Shown in pieces: positions 9,312 to 17,580 of a stretch of DNA of 64,000 nt. The stretch is from Dyella sp. AtDHG13 (GTDB taxonomy: Bacteria; Pseudomonadota; Gammaproteobacteria; Xanthomonadales; Rhodanobacteraceae). The DNA is taken from contig NZ_QICJ01000002.1 in the NCBI RefSeq assembly GCF_003201105.1, positions 434,001-498,000 of the forward strand. Direction: 5' to 3'. The first letter of the stretch is position 1. Every line of letters starts with the position of its first letter. The position numbers and the translations under genes were made by a program. Under the pieces are notes generated by a model. That model had not been told where the DNA came from. It was given only the letters and a program-made list of their open reading frames with translations, and made no database searches.

Positions 9312-9734
9312 TCAGTTTGGGCCGAGGTTTATGGTTCCCTGACCGTCTGCACCCAGGCGATACGTCTGCGCGTCGCCACGTTCAACAACCAGCGCCACCG
9401 AGCGCTCCGCGCGATCAGCCAGCCCTGTGCCACACAGCCCGGCTCCTACGCTCTTGGCCGACATCACCCAGCGACCGGCCGGAACGTACATCGTTACCTT
9501 CTCCCCGGTGCCAACCTTTGCGGCCAGCTGGTGGTTGATGAAGACCCCCAGATAACAGCCACTAAGGGTCATGCCTTCATCGCGCACCACCGTTACCGTA
9601 CCCGACCCATCAGCCGGTGACGTGAATGCGATGGCTCGGTCCGCTGGAACATCGTGCGCTGCCGACACAGCCACAGGCTTCGTAGCGCATGCGGCAACCA
9701 GACAGCAGGATAGCGCCGCGAGTATGTGCTTCAT
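9312..9734 (-). CDS. Phage lipoprotein within the tail operon (140 aa)
   Basis: Start ATG 9734 overlaps the stop of gene K. The N-terminus has a signal peptide ending in a lipobox (LSCCLVAAC, lipidated Cys near residue 17), so the mature protein is predicted to be membrane-anchored on the periplasmic side. The remainder is a small domain with two further Cys residues (SGCYLG, GLCGTG) that may form a disulphide. Lambda K and I are normally adjacent; here a lipoprotein plus a terminator is inserted between them. Cor-like and Llp-like phage lipoproteins exclude superinfecting phage by masking receptors; that is a reasonable but unproven role here. Confidence 0.82.
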   Translation of the reverse strand: MKHILAALSCCLVAACATKPVAVSAAHDVPADRAIAFTSPADGSGTVTVVRDEGMTLSGCYLGVFINHQLAAKVGTGEKVTMYVPAGRWVMSAKSVGAGLCGTGLADRAERSVALVVERGDAQTYRLGADGQGTINLGPN

Positions 9735-10504
9735 GGCTTTTCCCCGTGTTCGTGAGGGGCCAAGCCTACCACCCGGCGCACGACCAGGCGTGTGCATTCG
9801 CGGTACCAGCCACCGTAGACGTCACGGCTGGAAAGCCGCCCGTACATGTGGTGAAGCATCTGGCTGTCGCCCAGGTACACCCCGGCGTGGTTTGGGGTGT
9901 CGTTCCCGCTCCTGATGGCCATCAGGATGATGTCGCCGCGCTCGAGCAGCGCCCCCTCCGGCACCGGTTCGAAGCCGGCGGCCCGGAAATTGTCCATGTA
10001 CAGGCGGGAGTGGCCGTCATCCCACCAGCCGTCCGGCCTGGCGAAATCGGGCAGTTCGATCCCCAGCTCGCGCGCGTAGAAGTCCCGCACCAGCGTGTAG
10101 CAGTCCAGCACGCCGTGGTGGAACGAGCGGCCCACCAAGGGCGCCTGATACCCGCACGGGCGGATTTGGTGGATCTCGCCAGCCACCGGGGGGCCATCCA
10201 GGTCGCGGCACACGCTGACGATCAGCCAGACGAGGCCCGATTCCTCGCAAACCACGAGGTCAGCCTCGCTAGGGCGAGCCGACATGTCAGGATGCGAATG
10301 GACGAGCGCGATAATCTCGCCCTGATCTTCAGCATCGGCATAGTCCTCTTTCGGAAGAACGAACTGCTCATCAGCGGACGAGGCAAGGTTCCGGCAAGGG
10401 ATGTACCGCTCCCTGCCCTTCACGATGCAAACGAGTCCACATGCCTCGCGTGGATAATCCGCGACGGCGTGCGCACGGATGGCGTCTAGGGTTTCTGGTG
10501 TCAT
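9731..10504 (-). CDS. K: Tail tip protein K: JAMM peptidase plus NlpC/P60 domain (257 aa)
   Basis: Lambda gpK-like two-domain protein. Residues ~1-110 form a JAB1/MPN metalloprotease (Glu in PREACGL, then HSHPDMSARPSEAD). Residues ~120-250 form an NlpC/P60 hydrolase with catalytic Cys in LDCYTLVRDFY and His in NHAGVYLGD. It is thought to cut peptidoglycan peptides during DNA entry and act in tail-tip assembly. ATG 10504 overlaps the stop of gene L (ATGA). Confidence 0.93.
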   Translation of the reverse strand: MTPETLDAIRAHAVADYPREACGLVCIVKGRERYIPCRNLASSADEQFVLPKEDYADAEDQGEIIALVHSHPDMSARPSEADLVVCEESGLVWLIVSVCRDLDGPPVAGEIHQIRPCGYQAPLVGRSFHHGVLDCYTLVRDFYARELGIELPDFARPDGWWDDGHSRLYMDNFRAAGFEPVPEGALLERGDIILMAIRSGNDTPNHAGVYLGDSQMLHHMYGRLSSRDVYGGWYRECTRLVVRRVVGLAPHEHGEKP

Positions 10505-11196
10505 GTGCGCAGCAGGCCTGCAGCCGGAAAACCACCGAACGGGAGCGGGTTGCTCGCGCCGAAGCGCATCTTGCAGGCTGCCAGCGTACCGCTGCAGGCA
10601 TCCTTCGTCGGGTCGCTGGTGGGCTGATCGTTGATGTCGGCCACCGGTCCACCGGTGTAGCCGCAATACACCCCGCGGTAGCCGCCGATGGCGACCCAAG
10701 GGCACACGTCGGCCACGATATCGCGCGCAGGCAGCTGCATGCCCTGGAAGTTGAGCGGGCTCGAAAGCTCGAACTGCACCTTCTCATTGTCTTCCGACGC
10801 CTTGCGCTCAATGAGCCAGACGTCGACCGCCTCCTGCGTCGGATCGGCAGTCGGGTTGCCGCCCGGGAAGTTCACCGCGTCCAGGTACTTGCCCGTCGTC
10901 AAGTGCACGGTGATCTTGGCGCCAACCATGTCCTGGCACAGCAGGCACAGCGCGGAGATTGTCGCGTCGATGTTGCCGACGGTCAGTTTCGGCGTGGGCT
11001 GCTGAGCGCTGGTGCGCTCGAATCCTTCCATGTCGAGCGGCCAAGGCGAGTATTGGTTGCCCTGCCATGTGATGGTGCCAACCTGGCAGTAGCCGTGAAA
11101 CCGCAGCAGGTCGCCGCCAATGGCGGTGGAGTCGCACTCGACGAGCCAAATCTCCGCGCCAGGTTCAAGTTGCTGGACATCAGCGAACAGACTCAC
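10501..11196 (-). CDS. L: Minor tail protein L (231 aa)
   Basis: Lambda gpL-like tail-tip protein. The C-terminal part holds four Cys in the expected arrangement (ADVCPWVA, GVYCGYTG, KDACSG, LAACKMRFG), which in lambda gpL bind an iron-sulphur cluster. GTG 11196 overlaps the stop of gene M (GTGA). Confidence 0.9.
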   Translation of the reverse strand: MSLFADVQQLEPGAEIWLVECDSTAIGGDLLRFHGYCQVGTITWQGNQYSPWPLDMEGFERTSAQQPTPKLTVGNIDATISALCLLCQDMVGAKITVHLTTGKYLDAVNFPGGNPTADPTQEAVDVWLIERKASEDNEKVQFELSSPLNFQGMQLPARDIVADVCPWVAIGGYRGVYCGYTGGPVADINDQPTSDPTKDACSGTLAACKMRFGASNPLPFGGFPAAGLLRT

Positions 11197-11525
11197 GGTT
11201 TGTATTCCTGTTGGAACGTTGCGGTCAGCGTGTACACATCGCCCCCGTGCGGGATGAGGTCGTATTCGATGCAGGAGTAGTAGCCCTGCACGTCGAGCGG
11301 CGGCGTCCAGAAGAACGAAACGCCGATGTGTGCCTTGAGAAAGTCGCGGATGGGTGCGATGGCAGCACCGTGGCCGATAAACGAAAGCGGCCACGACTGC
11401 ACCACGGCATTCAGCCCGTCTTGCGTCTTCTGGGCATAGCCATCGCCGAACTGAGCGCGGCGCGTGCGCAGCGTGGCTTTTCCCTGGGGCTCGATGAGGG
11501 GAACCCAGTTAAACGTGTCGGTCAT
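11193..11525 (-). CDS. M: Minor tail protein M (110 aa)
   Basis: Lambda gpM-like protein linking tape measure and tail tip. Length (lambda 109 aa) and features fit: FGDGYAQKTQDG near residue 27, SFFWTPPLDVQGYYSC in the C-terminal half. Overlaps the tape measure stop by one base. Confidence 0.9.
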   Translation of the reverse strand: MTDTFNWVPLIEPQGKATLRTRRAQFGDGYAQKTQDGLNAVVQSWPLSFIGHGAAIAPIRDFLKAHIGVSFFWTPPLDVQGYYSCIEYDLIPHGGDVYTLTATFQQEYKP

Positions 11526-14500
11526 CAGTGAGCGCCCGCGTAGAGGATGCCGCCGGGCTGCGTCATCCGGTAGACCATCTCGTGGACCATGGCTTTGAAC
11601 TGCTCACCGACCTGCCGGCCGAGCGCAGCGTTTTCGCCGGTGCTATCGACGCTCGACGAGGACTGGCCGCCCTGCTGCACCACCACGCTGATGGTGGCAT
11701 TCACGCCGCCGGCTCCCGCGCTGCTACCCGAACCGCCGTAAGGCGTCACCGAGCCGCCCTGGCCGCCCATCATCAGGTAGGTGTTGCCGCCGGTGGTGAG
11801 CAGCTCGGGGCCGTCCTCGTTGACCTGGTAGAGCGACCCCGCATTCACCGGGCCGCCGCTGGCGCGACCAGGCGCGCCAGCCCAGGTCGTCGAGAACGAG
11901 CCTGCGCCGGTGTAGTTCGATCCGCCGTTGAGAGCGTCTCCCGCGCCGGTACTGCCGCTGGGCAGGAAGGCGCCGAGGATGCTTTGCAGGATCTGCGACT
12001 CCAGCACGCGCAGCTCCATCTTGGCGAGGTCGGTGAGGATGGACGAGACCAGAGACGAGAAGTTCGTCTTGCCGGTGGTGGCGAAGGTGGCCATGGCATC
12101 GGCCATGCCGTTGAATGCGGTCGTGAACAGGGATTCGGTTTGGCCGGCGACATTCGACGCCGACGTGACGAAGTTCTCCATGGCCGCCTGCCCGCCGTTC
12201 TTCCAATCGGCAAGCTCGGCCTGCTGGTCGTCGTAGAACTTGCGCTGCGCCACGACGGCGGTGGTGTACGCCGACTGGATCTGGCCGATGGACCGGGTGT
12301 ATTCGTCGGCGCCGATCTTACCCTGGTCAAACAGCTTGCCCTGGGCATCCATATCCTTGTTGTACTGGTCCTGCAGCTTCTCGAACTCTTTCTGCTGGGT
12401 GTTCCACTGCGAGCCGTGGCCGACGCCTTCCAGCTGGCGGGCGTTGGTCTGATCCTGCAGCTCGCGCTGGCGATCCAGCTTGTCCTGCAGCACGGCCTGG
12501 CGCTCGCGCTCCGCGTTGGCCCGCTGGCGCGCGTCCACCTCGTTGGTGAGGTTCACCAGCAGCTGAGCTTGGTCGAGCAACTCCTGCTTCCGCTCCGGCG
12601 ACAGGTTCTTCAGATTGGTGAGCAGGTCCTCGCGGACCTTGATGAGGTTCTTGTCGGCGTCGGTCAGCTTCTGTCCACCGCTGAGCTGCTGCTGGTCCGC
12701 CTCGATCTTCTCCTTCATCGAGCGCACCAGCGACTCGTAGGCGTTCTGCTCCTTGCGCGCCTCTTCCGCGGCCTGCGTGGCGGCTTTCTTGGCGGCTTCC
12801 TGCGCCGCCTTCATGGCGTCCAGGCGGTCCTGGTCGGCGGCGACCGCCTGCGCGGCAGCATCCGCCGCGGCCTTCTGGTCGGCCCCGGCCATGCTGTTCT
12901 GCCCCATGCTCTGCGAATGCTCGTAGAGCGTTTTCTGGCTGGCCGTCATGCCGAACTCGGCAATCTTCTGGTCGAGCTTCTTCTTTTCCTCGCCAAGCTT
13001 GGCCGTCTCGGTCTGCAGCCCGGCGTCCGCCGCCGAAACCTTGCTGAGGTACTGGTCGATCGCATCGTCCGCCGACTTCAACCAGCTGGCATCGCCAAAC
13101 GTGGCGTGCAGCTCGCGCACGGTCTCAATCAGTGCGCGATGCGCCGGGTCGGCCTCATTGACGATGTTGTCCGACAGGGTGTGCATGGCCCCCTGTTCGC
13201 CATCCACCGACTTTTGCAGCTGATCGATGCGCGCCTGCAGCTCGTCGATGAGCTGCTTGTGGTTGTTGATCGATCCGGCGGTCTCGCCGAAGGGGTTGGG
13301 TGCCTGCAGGTCGGCGATCTTGGCCTTGAGGCTGTCGATCTCCTGCTGGGTGGCCGACACCTGCTTGCTGGCCGCCTTGAACTCGTCCGCCATCGCCGTC
13401 GGCGTGGGCCGGCTGGCGATGTTCTTGTAGGCCTCGTTGACGTCGTCCAGATGCTGCTTCAGGTCAACGAGCGCTTTGGACTGCGCCTGGTATTCCTGTT
13501 CGGCCTGCGAGCCCTTCTCCGCCGCCTCGGCGAAGGCGTAGGCGATGGTGCCCAGCGCGATGATGGCGAGGCCAATGGGACCGCCGACAAGGCCTACCAG
13601 CGACGTGCCCACCTTGGACAGCATGCTCGCGCCGTAGCCGGCGACCGAGGCGGCCTCCTGCGCGGCGGTGGCGGCGGTCTGCGCCTCGATCGCGGTGGTG
13701 TTCGCGGCGCGCAGTTCGAGCAGCCGCGCTTCAATGGCGATCTGCTGCTCTTTGAAGGTGTTCGAGGCGACGATGGCAGCGTCGTACTGCTGCTCGGCCT
13801 TGTTGAGCGCAAGCTGGGCGGCTTCGGCCTGCGCGGTGGCGGCTGCCTGGGCGCGGATGTTGGCCGACAGCGTGGCGGCGCTGGCCTGGTGCGCCAGCGT
13901 AGCCTGCGCGGCCTCGTTCTCGGCCAGGGCTGCCTGGTAGGTGGCCTCGGCCTGGGTGCGGGCTGCCAGGGCCTGGTCGCGCGCGATGCCGATGCCGGTG
14001 AGGGCCGCCTCGTTCGCCTTGATCTGCGCCGCCGTCTGCTGGACCTGGGCGTCAGCGACAGCAAGATCGGCGGCGGCCTGATCGGCCGCCGCCTGCCGCT
14101 GTGCGAGCGACGAGGTGACGCCCGTGTAGACGCTGGTGATCGGGATGCTGATCAGCCGGGCCGCCGCCAAGCCGCCCAGGATTTCGACCGTCGCCGCGAT
14201 GTGGTCGAGGTTGTCGGCCACAAACTTGATGCCCGAGGTGGCCGCATCGTTGAACAAGCCGCTGGAAATGTCGTTCTTGAGGTCGAACCAGGCAGTGTGC
14301 AGGCGGTTGATCTGGGCGTTGAGGCCACCGGCCGCCTCTTCCCAGCCGCGGCCCGACTGCTCCAGCGCCTGGATGAGCTGCGGCATGAACCGCGAGGTCA
14401 CCAGGTCGCCGGCCTTCTCCAGCTCTTCGAACGATTTGCCGGCCAGGTCCGTGCCCTGGATGGCGTCCATGACGGCGTTCTTGAAGCGCGCCGCCGAGCC

Positions 14501-15061
14501 GGGGATGGCGAAACCCAGCTGCTGGTTGAGCTGCCGCGCCTGGATAGTGCCGCGCGACATCATTTCCGTGAGCGCCAGCAACGCGTGCTGGGACTGCTCG
14601 CTGGACAGGTGCAAGGTCGTGGATGCCTCGCCGAACGCAGTGAAGAGCTTCTGCGTCTGGTCCATCGGGATGTTCGAGGCGCTGGCCGCCGCGGCGAGCT
14701 GACCGAAGGCCTGGGCGGCCACCGGCAGGTTCAGGCCGAGCTCTTCGGCCTTCTGCTTCAGGAAGTCGAACTGCTCGCCGGCGGCGGCGGCCGATCCAGT
14801 GGCGGACACCAGCGTGTAGTGGATCTGCTGCATCTGCACCTGGGTGTCGACCAGCGCGCCAAGGCTGTTCTTCAGCACCTCGAACCCGACGAAGCCCTCC
14901 ACCGCCTTGCGCATCATGTCGATAGAGGCGGCGGTGCGCTGCGCCTCGGCCTGGATGGCGCCAAGCTGTTCCGTCGCCGTCTGCGCGGCCTGCACCATGC
15001 CGGTGCGGAACGCAGCCGAGTTCAGGAGCAGGTCCGTCTGCAGAACGGCGACAGTTGCCAT
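11525..15061 (-). CDS. Tape measure protein (1178 aa)
   Basis: Sets tail length and is ejected with DNA. Typical tape-measure N-terminus (VAVLQTDLLLNSAAFRTGMVQAAQTATEQLG), then long Ala/Gln/Glu-rich coiled coils (residues ~320-480 and 680-930), one hydrophobic segment near residue 490 (GLVGGPIGLAIIALGTIAYAFA) and a Gly/Ser-rich C-terminus. By the ~0.15 nm per residue rule, the tail would be about 175 nm long. The large open frame on the opposite strand is a codon-bias shadow. Confidence 0.95.
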   Translation of the reverse strand: MATVAVLQTDLLLNSAAFRTGMVQAAQTATEQLGAIQAEAQRTAASIDMMRKAVEGFVGFEVLKNSLGALVDTQVQMQQIHYTLVSATGSAAAAGEQFDFLKQKAEELGLNLPVAAQAFGQLAAAASASNIPMDQTQKLFTAFGEASTTLHLSSEQSQHALLALTEMMSRGTIQARQLNQQLGFAIPGSAARFKNAVMDAIQGTDLAGKSFEELEKAGDLVTSRFMPQLIQALEQSGRGWEEAAGGLNAQINRLHTAWFDLKNDISSGLFNDAATSGIKFVADNLDHIAATVEILGGLAAARLISIPITSVYTGVTSSLAQRQAAADQAAADLAVADAQVQQTAAQIKANEAALTGIGIARDQALAARTQAEATYQAALAENEAAQATLAHQASAATLSANIRAQAAATAQAEAAQLALNKAEQQYDAAIVASNTFKEQQIAIEARLLELRAANTTAIEAQTAATAAQEAASVAGYGASMLSKVGTSLVGLVGGPIGLAIIALGTIAYAFAEAAEKGSQAEQEYQAQSKALVDLKQHLDDVNEAYKNIASRPTPTAMADEFKAASKQVSATQQEIDSLKAKIADLQAPNPFGETAGSINNHKQLIDELQARIDQLQKSVDGEQGAMHTLSDNIVNEADPAHRALIETVRELHATFGDASWLKSADDAIDQYLSKVSAADAGLQTETAKLGEEKKKLDQKIAEFGMTASQKTLYEHSQSMGQNSMAGADQKAAADAAAQAVAADQDRLDAMKAAQEAAKKAATQAAEEARKEQNAYESLVRSMKEKIEADQQQLSGGQKLTDADKNLIKVREDLLTNLKNLSPERKQELLDQAQLLVNLTNEVDARQRANAERERQAVLQDKLDRQRELQDQTNARQLEGVGHGSQWNTQQKEFEKLQDQYNKDMDAQGKLFDQGKIGADEYTRSIGQIQSAYTTAVVAQRKFYDDQQAELADWKNGGQAAMENFVTSASNVAGQTESLFTTAFNGMADAMATFATTGKTNFSSLVSSILTDLAKMELRVLESQILQSILGAFLPSGSTGAGDALNGGSNYTGAGSFSTTWAGAPGRASGGPVNAGSLYQVNEDGPELLTTGGNTYLMMGGQGGSVTPYGGSGSSAGAGGVNATISVVVQQGGQSSSSVDSTGENAALGRQVGEQFKAMVHEMVYRMTQPGGILYAGAH

Positions 15062-15064
15062 GGC

Positions 15065-15403
15065 TTAGAAGCCCACCAGCGCCATGCTGACGGTGGCGCC
15101 CGCCGAGAACGTGCAGTTGATGTTGCCCACGTTGCCGGTCGACTGGTTGAAGAGCGGCGGCGGGAACGGCCCCACCACCACCTCGCCGCCGGCGGGCACG
15201 TTGACGATCAGGTCGCCGATGCGGCCATACGGGTCCGGGACGCTGCTGAACGTCGCGGTGATGGCCGCCGCGCTGCCGTTCTTCACGAGGGCCAGCGTGT
15301 TGCCGTTGTTGGGGAACGTGTTGCCGTTCACGGCATCCACGGCCTGATAGTTGACCGCGGCAGCAACCTGCCCCGGTTTCTGGACTGCCAAGAGGGTTTG
15401 CAT
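15065..15403 (-). CDS. Small virion-associated protein (112 aa)
   Basis: Lies between the GT frameshift gene and the tape measure. Beta-rich, with many Asn/Gly/Val (VDAVNGNTFPNNGNTLALVKNGS, VNVPAGGEVVVGPFPPPLF). No signal peptide. Looks like a small structural beta-sandwich, perhaps tail or capsid decoration; no named family recognised. Confidence 0.75.
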   Translation of the reverse strand: MQTLLAVQKPGQVAAAVNYQAVDAVNGNTFPNNGNTLALVKNGSAAAITATFSSVPDPYGRIGDLIVNVPAGGEVVVGPFPPPLFNQSTGNVGNINCTFSAGATVSMALVGF

Positions 15404-15412
15404 GGGAATACC

Positions 15413-15664
15413 TCAGCGTTTGGTATGGCGATGTTTCTGACGCCGCTCGTTGGCTGCGGCGGCCTCGTCGAACATGGCGCGCAGCTGCGCGGATCGCTGC
15501 TTTGCCTTGTCCTCTTCGGTCACCGGGACCTGCTCGATGCGGTAGAAGGCGTACATTTCCGCCAGCTGGCGCGAGTCCAGCTGGCGGAGCATCAGGTCGG
15601 GGTGGGGGAAGCCGAGTCGCCAGGCGAGTTCGAACTGGAGCCGCCGCTCGGGGCGGCGCCGGAG
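15413..15664 (-). CDS. Tail assembly chaperone T extension, expressed by -1 frameshift
   Basis: This frame has no good start of its own but continues the upstream chaperone after a -1 shift at 15664-15670. Shifted translation gives KLRRRPERR..., then ELAWRLGFPHPDLMLRQLDSR..., a clear gpT (DUF4035-like) sequence, ending at TGA 15415-15413 after 83 residues. The full GT product is 198 aa (16008 to 15664, then 15664 to 15413). GT binds tail tube subunits and the tape measure before polymerisation. Rules based on single frames miss this gene. Confidence 0.9.
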   Translation of the reverse strand, partial: LRRRPERRLQFELAWRLGFPHPDLMLRQLDSRQLAEMYAFYRIEQVPVTEEDKAKQRSAQLRAMFDEAAAANERRQKHRHTKR

Positions 15665-16008
15665 TTTTTTTCCAGTTCCTGGATATCCTTGGCGCTCAGC
15701 GCGTTGAGCTTCTGCGCCGCGTTGAACACGCGCTGCACGGCGGCGGCCGACTTGGAGCCGAGCGCGTCGATGTCGTCGGGCGTGAACAGCAGGTTGCCCG
15801 CTTCATCGATCGCGCAGAGCGCCACGAAGCGGGCGCGGAAGTCGACCGTGTTCACCTGGCCGGTGCCGTAGGTCTCGTTCTCCCACTGGTCGCGCTCGGA
15901 GGCGGACATCATGCGCACGCGCACGCTCCCGCCCCACTCGGGCACGTCGACGTCCTCGAACTTCTTGTCTTCCGCCGCGAGGATGGCGTCCTTGGTCAGC
16001 AGCCCCAT
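15592..16008 (-). CDS. Tail assembly chaperone G (138 aa)
   Basis: Unshifted product of the G/GT pair. It begins MGLLTKDAILAAEDKKFEDVDVPEWGGSVRVR, a typical chaperone N-terminus, and after the slippery site continues with a low-complexity Ser/Pro tail. ATG 16008 overlaps the tail tube stop (TAATG). In lambda-like phages the G:GT ratio is important for tail assembly. Confidence 0.92.
   Translation of the reverse strand: MGLLTKDAILAAEDKKFEDVDVPEWGGSVRVRMMSASERDQWENETYGTGQVNTVDFRARFVALCAIDEAGNLLFTPDDIDALGSKSAAAVQRVFNAAQKLNALSAKDIQELEKNSGAAPSGGSSSNSPGDSASPTPT
15664..15670 (-). promoter_or_regulatory. Programmed -1 ribosomal frameshift site A AAA AAC
   Basis: On the minus strand codons 113-115 of G read GAA AAA AAC, giving the canonical X XXY YYZ heptamer A AAA AAC in the zero frame. 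A -1 slip enters the T frame, which stays open for 83 codons and encodes a recognisable gpT. Confidence 0.9.
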
Positions 16009-16412
16009 TACGCCACCCACACCAGGTTCGTGGGCCACACCACCGCGGTGAACTCGAGCACCTTGTCGGTGCTGGCCGCGACGGAGAACTCGGCGACCTG
16101 CGCGATGAACGTGCACTGGTCACCGCTGGGCAGCGTGGCCTGGAAGTACAGGTTCACGCCGTTGCCCTGGTTGGACTTCAGCAGGTTCTGGCCGGCGTCG
16201 GTGTGCACGCGCTGTCCCTTGATGGTCAGCTCACCGCGGTCGATCAGGCCGGCGATCCATTCCTTCTGGGTGCTGGAAAGGTTCGAGGCATCCAGCTTCG
16301 AGGCCTTGCCCGCGCCAGCGGTGAAGTCCGCCAGCTGGTTGATGAGGATGTAGTTGTTGGGCGTGGTGCTGACGCCAAGGGTCGAGCCCTGGGCGCTAAT
16401 CGCGTTGTTCAT
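16008..16412 (-). CDS. Major tail tube protein (134 aa)
   Basis: Directly upstream of the G/GT chaperones, where the tail tube gene lies in this phage type. Begins MNNAISAQGSTLGVSTTPNNY and ends in a beta-rich segment (CTFIAQVAEFSVAASTDKVLEFTAVVWPTNLV), a pattern shared by short tail tube proteins. A strong leftward hairpin precedes it. Confidence 0.88.
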   Translation of the reverse strand: MNNAISAQGSTLGVSTTPNNYILINQLADFTAGAGKASKLDASNLSSTQKEWIAGLIDRGELTIKGQRVHTDAGQNLLKSNQGNGVNLYFQATLPSGDQCTFIAQVAEFSVAASTDKVLEFTAVVWPTNLVWVA

Positions 16413-16427
16413 GGTCTTTTCTCCGGG

Positions 16428-16454
16428 CGTAAAAAAACCGCCCAGGGGGCGGTT
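16428..16454 (-). terminator. Leftward intrinsic terminator before the tail tube gene
   Basis: Minus strand: AACCGCCC, loop CCT, GGGCGGTT followed by TTTTTACG. It sits 16 bases upstream of the tail tube start and 37 bases after the previous stop. Confidence 0.8.
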
Positions 16455-16490
16455 GTCAGTGGTCCCGCATGGCGGGTATGTCGGTTGACG

Positions 16491-16826
16491 CTACGGCCAG
16501 ATGGCAGCGTCGAAACTCGCGCGGTACAGGCGCGTGTCGGATTCAAACTCGTCAGGGTTGTCTGTGATCTCGCCCACCTTCAGCTGCGCGCGCAGGGCGT
16601 CCTTGGCCTGCATGGCCAGCGCCTCGGCCTGGTCGTAGCTGTCCGACCACACATCGACCTGCATGCGCACGCGCGGCGCCCCGCCGCCGTTGGCCAACGT
16701 CTCGAACTGCCGACCGGACACGCGCAGGTAGGTGATTCGCGGCGTACCGGCGCCCTGTGGCGCGATCAGGGGGTATGTGGGCGCCACGCCCTGTAGCGCA
16801 GCAAAGACCTGAGCCTCCACGCTCAT
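16491..16826 (-). CDS. Tail terminator-like protein, DUF3168 type (111 aa)
   Basis: Length, position after the gp10-like gene and sequence (MSVEAQVFAAL..., RVRMQVDVWSDSYDQAEALA) fit the DUF3168 family, which includes tail terminators capping the tail tube. ATG 16826 overlaps the preceding stop (ATGA). Confidence 0.85.
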   Translation of the reverse strand: MSVEAQVFAALQGVAPTYPLIAPQGAGTPRITYLRVSGRQFETLANGGGAPRVRMQVDVWSDSYDQAEALAMQAKDALRAQLKVGEITDNPDEFESDTRLYRASFDAAIWP

Positions 16827-17224
16827 ACCAGCTTGGCCCACTCGGCCTCGATGCCAGCGCCGAGGTTCAAAGCAGTCACGGAGACGGCCTCGGCGGCGCT
16901 GTTCTCGGCCGCCGGCCGCATGAACGGATGCGCGCGCTGGTGCGAGGTTCCGTATTCATCGAACTTGCCGTAGAAGGCGTTCTGCTTCAGGTCGACGGAG
17001 AAGCTGATCACGTCGCCCTGGATGCCCCGGTCGTGCGTGTACAGGCCCTTGTTCTTCAGGTTGCCGGACTTCTCCGGCGCGGCGTCACGGGTGGCGAACA
17101 GCACCACATTGGTGCCCTGACGAAGGGCGCGTTTACCCACGCGGCGCGCGCCGTTCGTGCCGAGCTCGAGCAGCGCGGCGTTGAGCTTGTCCAGCCCGTC
17201 GACCTTGAACTCGAAATCATCCAT
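16823..17224 (-). CDS. HK97 gp10-like tail completion protein (133 aa)
   Basis: Begins MDDFEFKVDGLDKLNAALLELG and contains DEYGTSHQRAHPFMRPA, hallmark of the HK97 gp10 family that completes the neck. Overlaps the preceding head-closure gene by 8 bases. Confidence 0.88.
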   Translation of the reverse strand: MDDFEFKVDGLDKLNAALLELGTNGARRVGKRALRQGTNVVLFATRDAAPEKSGNLKNKGLYTHDRGIQGDVISFSVDLKQNAFYGKFDEYGTSHQRAHPFMRPAAENSAAEAVSVTALNLGAGIEAEWAKLV

Positions 17225-17579
17225 TGTTGAGGCCTTCCTCGATCTGCAGCACCACCGCTCGCTTGCGCGAGTCCTGGTCCATGCAGGCATGGATGTTGAA
17301 GAACCGCCCTTCGTACACCAGGCGCATGTTGGTCACGGCCTTCGGGTTCGCGAACTCCTTTCGATACCGCATGGTGCAGTTGTGTGTGACCGAGGACTGC
17401 ACCTGCTGTGCGGCGATCAACTCGCGGCCGGTCAGCGGATCCATATCGGCCCAGGCGCTGAACGCGTCCACCCAGGTCTCGGTGGGCTGGCCCGTGGGGC
17501 TCTGGCCGATCACCTTGTTCTGGAGCGTGACCCGATCACGCAGGTCGCCACTGCGGATGACGTAGCTGTTGATGCCCAC
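17217..17579 (-). CDS. Head closure protein (120 aa)
   Basis: SPP1 gp16 / head-closure type: early RSGDLRDRVTLQNKV, then TWVDAFSAWADMDPLTGRELIAAQQ and YRKEF, all usual for this family. GTG 17579 is chosen because it lies just past the connector stop and upstream residues would overlap that gene. Confidence 0.87.
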   Translation of the reverse strand: MGINSYVIRSGDLRDRVTLQNKVIGQSPTGQPTETWVDAFSAWADMDPLTGRELIAAQQVQSSVTHNCTMRYRKEFANPKAVTNMRLVYEGRFFNIHACMDQDSRKRAVVLQIEEGLNNG

Positions 17580-17580
17580 A

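Noticed and set aside
11528-15871. Very long open frame (1447 codons) opposite the tape measure gene
   Set aside because: Leu/Arg/Gly-rich translation without domains; it mirrors the codon bias of the real gene on the minus strand.
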